Origin: Corallium rubrum
Taxonomy: Eukaryota > Cnidaria > Anthozoa > Scleralcyonacea > Coralliidae
NCBI GenBank assembly: GCA_964035015.1
Contig: OZ036005.1
Span: forward strand, 15,709,625 to 15,773,624
Direction: 5' to 3'
DNA length: 64,000 nucleotides
Numbering within the stretch: the stretch's first letter is position 1; the number at the start of each line of letters is the position of its first letter. Below, one piece after another: positions 20,599 to 32,440 of this stretch. The translations under genes and the position numbers were made by a program. Under the pieces are notes generated by a model, which did not search any database, had not been told where the DNA came from, and worked only from the letters and a program-made list of their open reading frames with translations.

Positions 20599-23500
20599 TT
20601 GACGTGTTGGAACTGCAGTGGTGCGTTTAGTAGCTTTGTTTATCTGAAGCGCTTATTGCAAACCACTGACGTACTGGCATTATCAGAACATTGGCTTTAT
20701 GACGACAGCTTATCTTTTCTAGACACTTTAGATTTCAACTTTGAATGTTTTGCAAAAAGCAGTAATTTAAATGATTTGAATACTCGTTGGCGGAGAGGAC
20801 AAGGTGGTGTCGCAATATTGTGGAGAAAAACAGAGTACTCTGCCAGACTTTGACTTTTAAATCTGACAGAGTAATCGGTATAAAACTAAAAGGGGATTTT
20901 GGTTTGGTAATTTGTTCGGTTTATTTCCCTTCAAGTAACAGATCTTTGTCAGAATTCAAAGAAACATTGCAGCAATTAGAGCAATTCTGTTACCAGCAAA
21001 AAGTAAATGGCGAAGACGTGGTAATAATGGGCGACTTCAATGCCCACTTGACTGTTTTGCGTTCAAATCAAACAATGAATGCTCGCGGCAGGCTATTACA
21101 GGACATGGTGTCAAGATTAAAATTGTGTGCTCTTAACACTAGTGAACTCTGCACAGGTCCAATAAATACCTATGTCTCCACTTGTGGTAACAGTGTAGTG
21201 GATTACATTATTGTCGATAACTGCCTTAAACCGCTAGTTCGTCAAATAGAAGTTGTGAACGAAGAGCCCGATAATACTGCGTTTCATCTCCCTATCGCGG
21301 CAACGATTAAAGTTGACAATTCCTGGGGAAAAGATCTGTTTTCCAAAGTTACAGATAAGCGTATAGCATGGTCTAAATGCACTTCTGATAACATTGCGAT
21401 GTACTGCAAAACTTTATCGGAATTATTACCTCCATGCAATGGGGAATTGCTTGATACGCCCACTAAAATTGATGATCAAGTCTTACGTTTAGGTCAAGCT
21501 ATGATTGCTGCTGATCGTTCCTTACCACGCATTGTGTATAATAATAAAATCAAACCTTATTGGAGCAAGAAATTAAATAGATTCAAAAAAATTTCCCGAG
21601 AGAAGTTCAGATATTGGAAAGCTGAGGGACGACCAAGGGGACTTCAATATCCAAGTTATGTTGAATATAAAAGGGCGAAGTCCACATATAGGAGAGAACA
21701 AAGGAACCTTGCACAAAGAAGTGAGCAGGATGAATTCGATGAAATAAGCAGGGCTAGCGAAATTGATAATGTTAGATTTTGGAGATACATTAACAGGAAA
21801 CGTAGTAAAGGTCGGAAAAAGAGTATGACTTTGGAGATTGACGGTAAGACTATTTCTAATCCAAAAGAGTTGTCAAGTTTATGGGCCAAATATTATGAAT
21901 CGCTTTTCACTCCGAGTGGTGCATTTAATGAAGCCTTCAAAGATCACATTGATAGTGAGGTTGAACGTCTAGTAGGCTGTGATGTGCCATATGATTTCAT
22001 TTTAGACGATCCTGTGACAGTTGAAGAGATCCGGTGTGTTCTTACGAAACTTCCTTCTGGAAAGGCTCCTGGACATGATGGAATATTCTATGAGCATATA
22101 AAACTTGCTGGAGATATCATGGTGACGTATTTGGTTCAACTTTTTAATATCATAATTAAAAGAGAGTATATTCCGTGGTCGTTCAAGTTGGGAGTGAAAA
22201 TTCCAATTCCCAAAGGCAGGAAGACTGGTGTGTATACTTTTGATGATTATAAGGGGATCAGTTTGCTTACATCCTTCAATAAAATTATGGAAAGGTTAGT
22301 TCTTTTAAGAATTCAAAAGAGACCTAAATGTACACTTCATAACTTACAAGGGGCATATAGAAGTGAACAGGATGCATTAACAACTGCTTTTATCACTGAT
22401 AAAACGATCAAGCACTGCTGCGAAGAAAAGGATAAAGTCTACGTATGTTATATTGATATTGCCAAAGCGTTTGATAAGTTATGGATTAACGGTATCCTGT
22501 ATAAATTGTTTCAGAGTGTAGGCATTAGTGGTAAATGTTTGAGAATTATTAAACTATGGTATACCGGCATGAGAGAAATGGTGTGTATTGATGGCAATTA
22601 CTCCAAATGCTATAATATATTACAAGGAACGCATCAGGGAGGGGTATTATCTCCATGGTTATTTACCGTTTTTGTCAACGACTCAATTTCAATTCTTCAA
22701 AGAACTGGATTAGGAATTGTCATACATGATATGTATTATGGTTCACCAATGTTTGCCGATGACTTAACAATGCTATCACGATTAAAATTTGGTCTTGATC
22801 AGATGCTAAAGTCCCTTCATGATTATAGTTTACTTTGGAGAATAACATTTAATCAAAAGAAAACGGTTGTTATGGTTTTTGGGGAAAGGAAAGCTGATAA
22901 ACTTAATTTGGGAAATAGTAGAGTGTGGTCTCTTGGTAACATGAAACTCAGTGAAAAGCTTGTCTGGAAAAATCTTGGTAAGATCTGGCATGTTGATCGA
23001 AAGTCTGTGGAACCTGTAGAAGATGCAGTTAAGAAAGGCTATATGGCAGGAGCAGAGCTTGCTGGAGCAGGATGTCGATGTCAAGGGGTGAATCCAGTTA
23101 TTGCTTGTAGAATGTGGAAAAGAGTAGTCCTTCCAAAAATGCTGTATGGGTGTGAGTTGTGGCAATTCAACAAACAAAATATTTTACAGCTTGAAAAATG
23201 TCAGAATGTATTTGTTCGTATAATTGAAGGTCTCTTACCGGGAACTTCTGCTTCCGCAGCCAGGGGTCTTCTGGGACTATGGAGTGTTGAAGGAGAGATT
23301 GAAAAAAGAAAGTTGTATTTTCTTGAACGGCTCGTCAATTCGTCTACTTATCTCGCGCACAGGAAGCTCTTGTTAATAAGATTTTTACGATGGAAATACA
23401 GACAGAAGGAAGCAACTGGCTTTGTTCCAGACGTTATGAATGCTGCTTGGAAACATGATCTTTGGACGTATATTGAAGAATTTCTAAACCATGGCATATT

Positions 23501-24036
23501 TCCTCCTAAACGCCAATGGAATCGGGCAGTGTTTGCAGCAATTCAAGCCACTGAAGAACGTTGTTGGCAGGAGAGACTTGCGTTAAAGGGAATGGAAAGA
23601 TACTTGCGAATTCATAGTAAGCTAAAGCCACTATGTTGGTTTACTCTTCTTAGACGATATCCAACTTTGAATGGGCCTATCACAACAGTGGTAAGGTTAT
23701 TATGTAACTCGTTTATGGTCAATGGAGAACGAATGAATACGTGTTTGGCGCCTGGCTTATGTCATGGATGTAATCGTACATATCTGGATCCGGTTGCACA
23801 TATTATCCTAAATTGTAGGAGAAGTCAAGATCAAAGAGCAAGATTTTGGGATCGGTTATTAGACAGCATGCCACTGGAATTTTATTCATATTTTTTACAA
23901 ATGGATGATGAAGATATGCTTGATGTTCTTTTTGGGAAAATTACCGCACTATCCAATGAGTTGTAGATGACTTCATGTTACGATCAGCCTATTATATAGA
24001 CGGTTGCGTCCGAGATACTGTACTGATTACAGTTAG
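20599..24036 (+). pseudogene. LINE E ORF2, nearly intact endonuclease-reverse transcriptase
   Basis: The first block (to about 20850) has ALSEHWLYDD and RWRRGQGGVAI. After one frameshift, a single frame of about 1040 codons carries MGDFNAH (endonuclease), APGHDGIFYEHI, SPWLFTVFVND and FADDLTM (RT), and the CHGCNRTYLDPVAHI zinc motif. A one-base deletion at about 23960, relative to copy C, alters the last 20-odd residues. No ATG starts the first block; only TTG is present after the ORF1b stop. Confidence 0.85.
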
Positions 24037-24134
24037 CTAGTTTTGTTTTGTAATTTTATTTATTTATTTAATTTTGTTGTAAATTTACATTTTAATTAAT
24101 CTCTCCCATGAAGGAGGCAAATAACGAATTTTAA

Positions 24135-24240
24135 CTCACTCACTCACTCACTCACTCACTCACTCACTCACTCACTCACTCACTCACTCACTCACTCACT
24201 CACTCACTCACTCACTCACTCACTCACTCACTCACTCACT
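24135..24240. repeat. (TCAC)n array
   Basis: About 26 units separating LINE copies E and F. Confidence 0.95.
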
Positions 24241-25979
24241 ACTTCTGAAGACGTTGAGAAATACCTTCTGAAGACGTTGAGAAATACCTTCAAATTCTTT
24301 GTACATCCATCAAATCCAGTGATCAATGTCTACCTCGTGTGGTTTATAAAAAGTTCATAAAACCTTATTGGAATGAGGAACTTGCTAATTTGAAGTCTAA
24401 GTGTATGGAGTGTCACAAGAAATGGATTTCAGATGGACGCCCAAGAGGCAATCAGTTTGAAAGCTTTCGTTTGTATAAAAATGCAAAACGTCTCTTTCGT
24501 AAGGAGCAACGCAGAATGGTATCACGTGCGGAGGAGAATGACTTTAAGGAACTTAGTGATACCTTTGAGATTGACAATAATAAATTTTGGAAATATGTAA
24601 AACGACGTCGAAAGAAAAAGATGTGTTCGGAGAATATGCTAACTGTCGAGGGAAAGACTGTCTCAGACCCTGAAAGAATTACAGAGTTGTGGGCTAAATA
24701 TTACCAGAACCTACTAACTCCTGAAGAAAACACAATGTTTGATAGCGACTTTAAGGAATATATAGAAAATAAGATCAAAGATATTTCAAACTTCTCAGGC
24801 GCTGACTTCGATGATATACTAAAAGATCCTATAATCATTCCGGAGTTGGAAAAAGTCCTCTCAACACTGCCGAAAAACAAAGCTCCTGGTGATGATGGTA
24901 TAACCTACGAACATGTTAAGTATTCCTCCGGTCAAATCTTAACCGAAAGACTCGTAATTCTTTACAACAAAATTATATACTCTTTACAACAACAGTATAT
25001 TCCAAAACAGTTTAAATTGGGGATTAAAATATCGATTCCGAAAGGAGGTAAAGCCAGTGCTTCAAAGTTTGATGATCATCGGGGGATCACTCTGCTTTGC
25101 AATTTTAATAAAATTTTTGAACGTTTGATACTCAATAGAATCCAGAGCAAGGTCATATGTCACCCTCATGGCCTGCAAGGAGCTTACCAAAGTGAGAAAG
25201 ATGCCCTGACAACATCATTTGTGATTGATGAGTCAATTAAGCACTGTTGTGAAGACAATGATAAAGTATATGTCTGCTATGTGGATGTCTCTAAAGCTTT
25301 TGATAAATTGTGGATTGATGGAATGTTATTTAAATTGTATTATAATTCAAAAATCAAAGGGAAAGCATGGAGACTTACTAAAAGCTGGTATTCAGATATG
25401 ACAGAATATGTTTTTATAACGGAATTCGCTCGAGGAAGTATGCTGTATTGCAAGGAACACGTCAAGGTGGAGTGCTTTCCCCGTGGTTATTCCTGTTATT
25501 TATTGATGATCTTATTAAAGAATTGGAAAGTTTATCGGCTGGGACAACAATTTATGACTCGTATGTTGGGACACCAATGTTTGCTGATGATCTCACTATG
25601 ATGTCGAGATTGAAAAATGGTCTTGACTGTATGTTTGTACAATTACATCATTACGGTTGCAAATGGAGGCTAACCTTTAATGAAGGAAAAACAGTGGCGT
25701 TAACATTCGGAGAAAAACCGAAGAAATCTTTGGCACAGAAAGAACGAAAGTGGTTCATAGGTGGTAAACAAATTGAGGAGAAAGAAGTCTGGTCTAATCT
25801 TGGTAAAGTATGGCATGTAGATATTAATAGCTTGCAGCCATACTTAGAGGCCGCTAGGGCAGGACAGAGTTCTGGGATCAGTTTAGTTAATATAGGCTGC
25901 AGGATAAATGGCATAAACCCACTAGTGGCTACAAAATTATGGAAAATAATTGCCCTACCAAAAATGTTATATGGTGCTG
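24241..25979 (+). mobile_element. LINE copy F, left part (split by the palindromic element)
   Basis: 5'-truncated LINE of a third subfamily. Its first bases contain a short direct duplication (CTTCTGAAGACGTTGAGAAA twice, 24242-24290). It continues at 41701 after the 15.7-kb insertion; the 6-bp GTGCTG is present on both sides. Confidence 0.85.
24300..25979 (+). pseudogene. LINE F ORF2, RT domain, part 1
   Basis: It encodes the RT finger and palm: APGDDGITYEHV, KFDDHRGITLL, VYVCYVDVSKAFDKLW, QGTRQGGVLSPWLF, and FADDLTMMS (about 25580). A frameshift lies near 25440. The reading frame runs to 25979 and resumes at 41701 with the next residues, showing that the insertion fell in a coding sequence. 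Confidence 0.85.
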
Positions 25980-26105
25980 AGTAGTGATACCCCCCCCATA
26001 TAGACCACAAAGGGGTGCCGCCTCATAAAATATTCAACTTATTATTTGGGTAGGGATAAAACGCGGATGCGGATGGCGGACGGCGGATGCGGATGGCGGA
26101 TGGCG

Positions 26106-26400
26106 GATGAGAAAAGGCGGATAGAGGATAAAACGCGGATGAGAAAAAGCGGATAGAGGATAAAACGCGGATGAGAAAAGGCGGATAGAGGATAAAACGC
26201 GGATGAGAAAAGGCGGATAGAGGATAAAACGCGGATGAGAAAAGGCGGATAGAGGATAAAACGCGGATGAGAAAAGGCGGATAGAGGATAAAACGCGGAT
26301 GAGAAAAGGCGGATAGAGGATAAAACGCGGATGAGAAAAGGCGGATAGAGGATAAAACGCGGATGAGAAAAGGCGGATAGAGGATAAAACGCGGATGGGG
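26106..26400. repeat. 32-bp tandem repeat in left TIR
   Basis: About nine near-identical copies of a unit containing GCGGATAGAGGATAAAACGC. The repeat reads open in all minus frames because 32 is not a multiple of three, which explains the three overlapping long frames. Confidence 0.9.
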
Positions 26401-26493
26401 GATAAAACGCGCATGGGCAAAATAACGTGGGAACATAAAATAAAATCATATTAGATATAAAACCCTAAGAACATTTTTCATGATGTCTTACAC

Positions 26494-26560
26494 TGCTAGC
26501 GGGATTTGAACTCGCACCTTCTGGATTCCGGTCCGCCGCTCTAGGAGGCGAGTTATATCC
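26494..26560 (-). other. tRNA-like sequence in the TIR
   Basis: Read on minus, it contains GCGAGTTCAAATCCCGC, an RNA polymerase III B box with flanking stem, and an A-box-like CTCGCCTCCTAGAGCGGCGG upstream. The anticodon arm does not fold as a proper tRNA, so this looks like a tRNA-derived (SINE-like) piece. A related piece lies at about 29311-29370. Confidence 0.45.
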
Positions 26561-26699
26561 AACATAAGTGCACGAGATATTCTCGGGACAACTTAACGCT
26601 TATATCCGTGAGGATGTGCAGTGTTTCTCGTACTTTATCTAGCTCTGTATTTCTCGTACTTTATCTAGCTCTCGTCCGTTACTCTGTTCCCATGAACTC

Positions 26700-27029
26700 G
26701 CTTACGCATCGCAAGTCTGGGCTCCACAGTCTGTCGACCTTATCAAGCGCACGGAACGCGTCCAAAGACGCGCATCAAAACATATAATGGATCTACCCTT
26801 CTTCTGTGACATCAGTTATAACCATCGTCTCTTAACGTTAAATCTACTTCCTTTATGTTACTGGCACGAATACCTTGACATGTTGTTCCTTTTCGAATCA
26901 AATCGTAACATTATTAACTTAAGCAGTGACATAGCTACTATACCAGAACCTCAAAATTCAAATAGACCCACACGATCAGCAAACCCAAACTGTTTACAAT
27001 TTCAGACAACAAAATGTAAAACATCTTAA
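26700..27029 (+). pseudogene. LINE reverse transcriptase, C-terminal scrap (different family)
   Basis: The frame includes CSQVW-like ASQVWAPQSVDLIKRTERVQ and then LNLLPLCYWHEYLDMLFLF, the conserved region after the RT domain in many LINEs and group II-like families. The rest is missing. It is captured inside the nested transposon. Confidence 0.6.
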
Positions 27030-28037
27030 CTATGAAATGTATAACTTTAAAAGACTTTAAAAAAGGACTATATAATTACTATATTTTAGCACTAGAACAC
27101 TGTTTTAATGCAGATGATCGACGGACATGGAAAATGCAACAAAGCGCGTGATCTAACTAAGTTATATTTGTTGTAATCTTTAGGGACCGCAGTAATTGGC
27201 GTAAGCTGTTGCGGTTGCCCTGCCAGTTGTTTCACTTGTTTGTGTCGATGTCTGTACGTATTGTTTGAGTATGGCAAAGCAAATAAAATAAAATAAATAT
27301 ATAACCCTGTAGATATAAAACGAAAGAGAAAGAGAATTTAAAATGTCGGAAGAATTCAAAGTTTAATACGCGTCACATGCCTAAAACATAACCCCAACTC
27401 TAAACATAACACATGTCCGTAGGTTGAAGAATCCTCCTGATTTACATAAACTTTAGCTTTGATTTTCTCGGCATAGACAACGTTATTTTTCAAACTTACT
27501 ACGCCAATCAACTTACCAAATGGGTCGTTTTTGAGGCTATTTAACTACATTCGCAGTACGTGTTTTATCAGATCTAAAACACTCGGCTATCGCCTCGTGT
27601 TTTTAATCTGATACAACACTGCTGCTCATATGTTTTAAATGATTACTTAAACAATCATATAAAATAAATGTACACATATACACACATACATGTAATGTTT
27701 ACAACATGAGCGGCCGTGTTGTATCGAATATACAATCACGAGCCGAAGGCGAGTGATTATATATTCGATACAACACGGACGCGAATGTTGTAAACAGCTT
27801 AAAACACGTCGAGTCTTTGATGTTAATATGAGTAATATTTGTTCAGATTAATTCAGAAAAAGCTCAATTTCAATGTTTTAGAACGGAGATAGTGACCTGA
27901 TATACAACCACTAGTGGTTGTATATGTGATACAACCACGTGTGGTTTGTATCAGATATACAACCTCCTTCACGGTCATGATTTCTTTTGTGTTTTCTTCA
28001 TGAATTATTAATGAGTGTTTTAATATGTATTTACATC
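27030..28037. repeat. Non-coding interior with short palindromes
   Basis: A near-perfect hairpin lies at about 27716-27777 (GTGTTGTATCGAATATACAA and its inverse around GAGCCGAAGGCGA). A cluster at about 27896-27985 has ACAACCACTAGTGGTTGT and related inverted repeats. No gene is seen. Confidence 0.6.
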
Positions 28038-28310
28038 AAGGAAACGACTTCTCTTTTCTCAAACTGCTACCTCTAAGTGCTCTAAGCTACTGGCATGAAT
28101 ATCTCGACATATTTTTCTACAAGATAACTCATGGTATCAACATTCTGAAAAAAAATATCCAAGCAACTCTTCAAAATCATGCACAGACAAACAAGATCAT
28201 CTAACACCTCTACCTATCAAAAATCCTGTACAATTCGGACAACAAGAATCTGGAACACACTACCCAAATCCCATTACAAGGAAAACTATCACACCAACTA
28301 ACTTTAAGCA
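28038..28310 (+). pseudogene. Second LINE RT C-terminal scrap
   Basis: A frame beginning near FLKLLPLSALSYWHEYLDIFFYK resembles the scrap at 26860 but is more decayed. Same orientation. Confidence 0.45.
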
Positions 28311-28521
28311 CTTACTATTCAAAATCATTACATCTTGGTATTGCGAAATACTTATAACATAGACAATCCACGGATATGGAAGAGCGTTTGTCTTACAAAC
28401 TCACTATCATGTTGTTTTTAAAATATTGCATGTCATATATGTGTAGGATGTATTTTGATGTCCGTCTTTACTACCGTCTTGAAGTTATTTACTGTAACTT
28501 CAAGATTTTTACAATCAATCA

Positions 28522-28555
<34 letters not shown>

Positions 28556-29140
28556 TTATAAATAAATATATCTATATATAGAAGAGACTTATGCCTATAT
28601 TAAATATACAGTTCATGATTCCGATGCAATAACAAAGGGAAAAGGTTTAAATTTACCACTTATATATAAACTTATTAACTTTCCGTTTGCATGCGCGTTC
28701 TTAACAACAAGAGGAAATGCAGAACTTTATTGATCAGTCTGATCATTCGAGAAATTTCTGGTTCTCACCGAAGGAAGTAACGGCCTAAACAGAACGCTGG
28801 CTACGAATGAAGCGTTGCCGGACGGACTCCCAATGCCATTATATAGCGACTTCACATTGAAACGTCGGCAAAACCACCAGCAAAAATAACACCGGATTAA
28901 AGCTAATTTGCCAAAAGCGGTCGATGACTGATAAAGTAAAGAACTACGAACAGTGCCATATTAAATGTGCGTGTTGTAAAAACCCTCTGATTCATGCCAC
29001 AATGAGAACAGTACTGTGCTTTCTAATCTACAATCTCGTAAATTCGTAATATTATTTGGGTCGTTAGCGATGTTTAGTCAGTAGATATAGACAAACTCTA
29101 AATTTTGAAAAACAGCTTGCCTTCGATAAACCGCACCATG
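28311..29140. other. AT-rich stretch with (TA)n
   Basis: A (TA)n run at 28525-28552; otherwise no gene or recognised repeat. Confidence 0.6.
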
Positions 29141-29762
29141 TAACGCGTATTAAACTTTGAATTCTTCCGACATTTTAAATTCTCTTTCTCTTTCGTTTTA
29201 TATCTACAGGGGTTTATATGAAACACTGCACGTCCTCACGGATATAAGCGTTAAGTTGTCTGTTGTCCCGAGAATATTTCGTGCACTTATGTTGGATAGA
29301 ACTCCGCTCGCCTCCTAGAGCGGCGGACTGGGATTTGAACTCGTACCTTCGGGATTCCGCTAGCAGTGTAAGACATCATGAAAAATGTTCTTAGGGTTTT
29401 ATATCTAATATGATTTTATTTTATGTTCCTCACGTTATTTTGCCCATCCGCGTTTTATCCCCCATCCGCCTTTTCTCATCCGCGTTTTATCCTCTATCCG
29501 CCTTTTCTCATCCGCGTTTTATCCTCTATCCGCCTTTTCTCATCCGCGTTTTATCCTCTATCCGCCTTTTCTCATCCGCGTTTTATCCTCTATCCGCCTT
29601 TTCTCATCCGCGTTTTATCCTCTATCCGCCTTTTCTCATCCGCGTTTTATCCTCTATCCGCCTTTTCTCATCCGCGTTTTATCCTCTATCCGGCTTTTCT
29701 CATCCGCCATCCGCCATCCGCATCCGCCGTCCGCCATCCGCATCCGCGTTTTATCCCTACCC
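29141..29762. repeat. Right TIR of nested transposon with 32-bp repeats
   Basis: Inverse of 26048-26640 plus about 27300-27370. The tandem 32-bp units lie at about 29460-29700. A tRNA-like piece at about 29334-29363 is not inverted relative to the left copy. Confidence 0.8.
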
Positions 29763-29771
29763 TTATTATTT

Positions 29772-30479
29772 ATTCATTCTCCTTTGTGACGTTCTAACCC
29801 TAATCTCATTATGCATACGTCATTATTTCTCATGTTCCTTTGGGACATAGTAACCCTAACTTTCCCCCTAACCCTAGATGTTACTTAACCCCCCCGTCAT
29901 TCCCGATTGGTCTCCGACTGATTTCCGAAGTTACGTAAAAGGCACTAGACTTATCTCTTTATAAGTGATAGTAATCACATTTTCATTTAAACCCTTAACC
30001 CGACTTATAGTCAACAGTTGTGGGACACGTATACGTACAGAGCATGCGTACAGTAAACTTTAACAAAATAGACGTTCTTTACAAGGAACTAAAGAGAAAT
30101 TGATAGAGGCACTTTATATTTTTTTATCTGAAACCTTGTCTCGATGAGTATAGAGAGTTTTGAGCAGCCTAAGTGTCTGAATTGGCAGAGCTCTATAGAT
30201 TTAGATTAGTAGCATATAATGAATATTATAATAGAACCTAAATATTCAATCATCCTAGAATCATTGCTGCTAAACCCTTGTTTATAAGTGAAGAAATCGT
30301 AAGAAGATAGAATGAGCAGTCAATTTTAAAAAACCATAAGAACGTTTTTTAAGTGTCGATATATAAAATGAAATATTATTTGGCTGCGGGGCGGCTGAGT
30401 ATCGACTTGAATTAATAGCAACATGAATATTATATTAGTTAGAACTTAAACGACCATCTTTACCTATTTACTTGGAGAT
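29772..30479. other. Non-coding outer part of left arm
   Basis: No gene recognised. It contains CCCTAACCCTAA-like degenerate bits (29860-29875), which are too few to be telomeric. Confidence 0.5.
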
Positions 30480-30647
30480 ATGTGCCGAATTGTCGCTTAT
30501 TTGGCTTTAGTGTATAAAGTAAACGATGCCTTGAATGAACAAACCGTTCGGCAAGTTGTTCGAAAGACATTGAATCATTTTCTTCAGAGGGATTTGCCAG
30601 AATATAAACTGTCAAGGGTTAAACGGCTGTCTGAGCTATTTTATTAA
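30480..30647 (+). pseudogene. Bcl-2-like protein remnant (left arm)
   Basis: The 55 codons match the second half of the Bcl-2-like product at 46130-46498: MCRIVAYLALVYKV aligns with FGRIVAYLAFVYRV, the BH1 core of Bcl-2 proteins, followed by a conserved TVRxxVRxTxNxF helix. The upstream helices are not recognisable, so this is a truncated relic. Confidence 0.6.
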
Positions 30648-30894
30648 CGTCGTCAAGCATCTTGTTAATGTTGCTACGGCTGATATTTGCGTATTTATGC
30701 TCAGTGCATGTGCAGGAGACAAAAGAGAAAACTCGTTAAAGTTACTAATGACCAAAACATAACAGGATTTGCATATAAGTAGAATATTTAATTCATTTTA
30801 GGGGTGATCATGAGTTTTGGGGGGATAATAAGGGGCATGAAGAGGTATTAATGCATGGGCAAGTTCAGGCGAGAAAGTCATTAGGACAGGTTCT

Positions 30895-30982
30895 GAAATT
30901 ACGAAACTAAAGAGACCGGCTTACGAGGAGTACCTTGTTGAAAAATATGGAAACGTTACGAACAAAAGAAATTTGAACTAAT
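30895..30982 (+). pseudogene. Remnant of the YEEYL-motif protein C-terminus (left arm)
   Basis: Encodes RPAYEEYLVEKYGNVT, matching the C-terminal AYEEYLLEKSRNLT of 34113-34595. Only the tail remains. Confidence 0.5.
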
Positions 30983-31880
30983 GTTGTATGTGTTATGAGG
31001 ACATAATCGAGTTAATCCGAAATAAACGTGTAGATTGAACTTGCTCATTTTTAATACATAAGTGAGGAAACTGTAGGAAGATAAAATGTGGAATCACTTC
31101 GAGAAGCCGTAAGAACGATTTTAAATATCGAAATATAAAGGCTAAGCGAATTATTACTTTGATATATAACTGAGATTCATCATGGTTACTAGGGATCGAT
31201 ATTAGAATATTCAAATTCGTTTGCAAGGCCACGTGCAGGAGACAAAAGAAAAACTCATTAAGGGTCATTAAGAGGATTAAGCGCTTAGGCAAGTCTAGGC
31301 GGGAAGATAATTAACATTGCTACCATAGCGAAACCGCGTCGCATCCTTCATTCGTCTCAGGCTCCTTGGGGACTCTCTACTGCTACTCAGCCCCCCGTGT
31401 AATACGTCATAATCGATACTCTCCGACTAATTCCTGAAGTTCCAAATGTTTAAAAAACGGTGTCTTTCACGTGTATACACCTCCTATTTTAAGTCTTTAG
31501 GCATTATGATAATATTTCGTTTGTATTCTTTCAGTGATTTGGTGGCTTTTAAAAGATTGTAATTTTTAAAATGTGATTTGTTTAAAGAAACGTTTTTATA
31601 ATAAGACTAAATAACGAAATAAAGTTTCAAAAATATGTAATTTCATATTTACCATCACACAAAGCTCCTAATATTTACAAACACGCAAAACGTAAAATCC
31701 ATAAGTATCACTGTTAATCGCATGCAGAATGATTGGAGAAAGTCTTTAGCGTTGGGCGTCTCTACGTGTAAACGATTATTTACAATGTTCGCAGATAAAC
31801 TTCTGCGTTAGCCCAGAAAAGGTACACAAAACACAAAACCGCTAAATTACTATTTTACAAACATATATAACCAAAGTTTA
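30983..31880. other. Non-coding, with an internal diverged duplication
   Basis: The GTGCAGGAGACAAAAG segment near 31226 repeats one near 30710, showing an old duplication inside the arm. No supported gene. Confidence 0.5.
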
Positions 31881-32440
31881 CTATTCTTCTTCTTCTTCTT
31901 CTTCTTCTTCTTCTTCTTCTTCTTCTTCTTCTTCTTCTTCTTCTCGTTTACTCTGTAACCATGCTCCATAGGCCTCGACTTCTACTTTTGCACAGTGATG
32001 ATACGCATTAGGAACTATGTGGTTACCGCATGTCTCTAACCATGTTAGTCTATCAAAGAGATAGCAAGCCTTTGGACAGTTATAGCTTTCCAAGTTTACC
32101 CAAGGGATATTGAGTCTGCTCAAGAGATCACGCTCGATATGTCCACCTTTGTATGCCATTGTAGACTTTTCGTTGATTTTTACGGTAGTAAAAAATTCTG
32201 TGACGATTCGATCAAGAGCTGTGATAGGTATAGCCTTCGCGGTCCGGGGTACGTCGAAAGGAAGTTTATGTATATGATTCTTCACATATGCACAGCTTCG
32301 TCTATCGTGTTCAGTTAAATCGTGCCAATTAATACCAATGTCGAAAAATATGAAGTAGCTTCGTTGTTCCCCACGGTTAACAGTCCGAGTTCTTTACAAA
32401 GGAATTTTTTATTTTTAGTAAATCCATCCATGTTTATAAT
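31881..32440 (-). pseudogene. Acidic-tail protein, frameshifted copy (left arm)
   Basis: Inverse copy of 38915-39514. A run of five A at about 32344 versus six T in the other arm shifts the frame, so the N-terminus is cut off and only a frame starting within the KNHIHKLPF region stays open. The poly-Glu tract is shorter than in the right arm. Confidence 0.65.

Larger units (their letters stand above)
20019..24134 (+). mobile_element. LINE copy E, lacks ORF1 coiled coil
   Basis: It begins at the edge of a TCAC array with ORF1b and contains an almost complete ORF2. It ends GGAGGCAAATAACGAATTTTAA followed by (TCAC)n. It is the same family as copy C. Confidence 0.85.
26048..29762. mobile_element. 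TIR transposon with 9-bp duplication, nested (3.7 kb)
   Basis: The ends are GGGTAGGGATAAAACGCGG and its inverse. TTATTATTT lies on both sides (26039-26047 and 29763-29771), and the right arm of the host palindrome has the uninterrupted site at about 41624. The TIRs are about 600 bases long and carry internal 32-bp tandem repeats. A 9-bp duplication and long TIRs fit Mutator-like or foldback elements. No transposase is seen; the interior has decayed LINE pieces. Confidence 0.75.

Noticed and set aside
26106-26400. Possible CRISPR-like array
   Set aside because: The 32-bp units follow each other with no unique spacers, so it is a tandem repeat; the context is an animal transposon.
26034-26449. 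Three overlapping minus frames of about 130 residues with Ser-Ala-Phe-Tyr-Pro repeats (mirrored at 29410-29850)
   Set aside because: Products of the 32-bp tandem repeat in the TIRs; all three frames are open because the unit carries no stop on that strand.
26494-26560. Functional tRNA gene
   Set aside because: B box and stem are present but the anticodon arm does not pair properly and there is no terminator run; better read as a tRNA-derived repeat.
29860-29880. Telomeric repeats (CCCTAACCCTAA-like)
   Set aside because: Only a few irregular units, mirrored in the right arm; not an array.
30993-31292. 99-residue minus ORF (and 40103-40402)
   Set aside because: It overlaps diverged internal repeats of the arm, has no domain and looks like a chance frame in AT-rich sequence.
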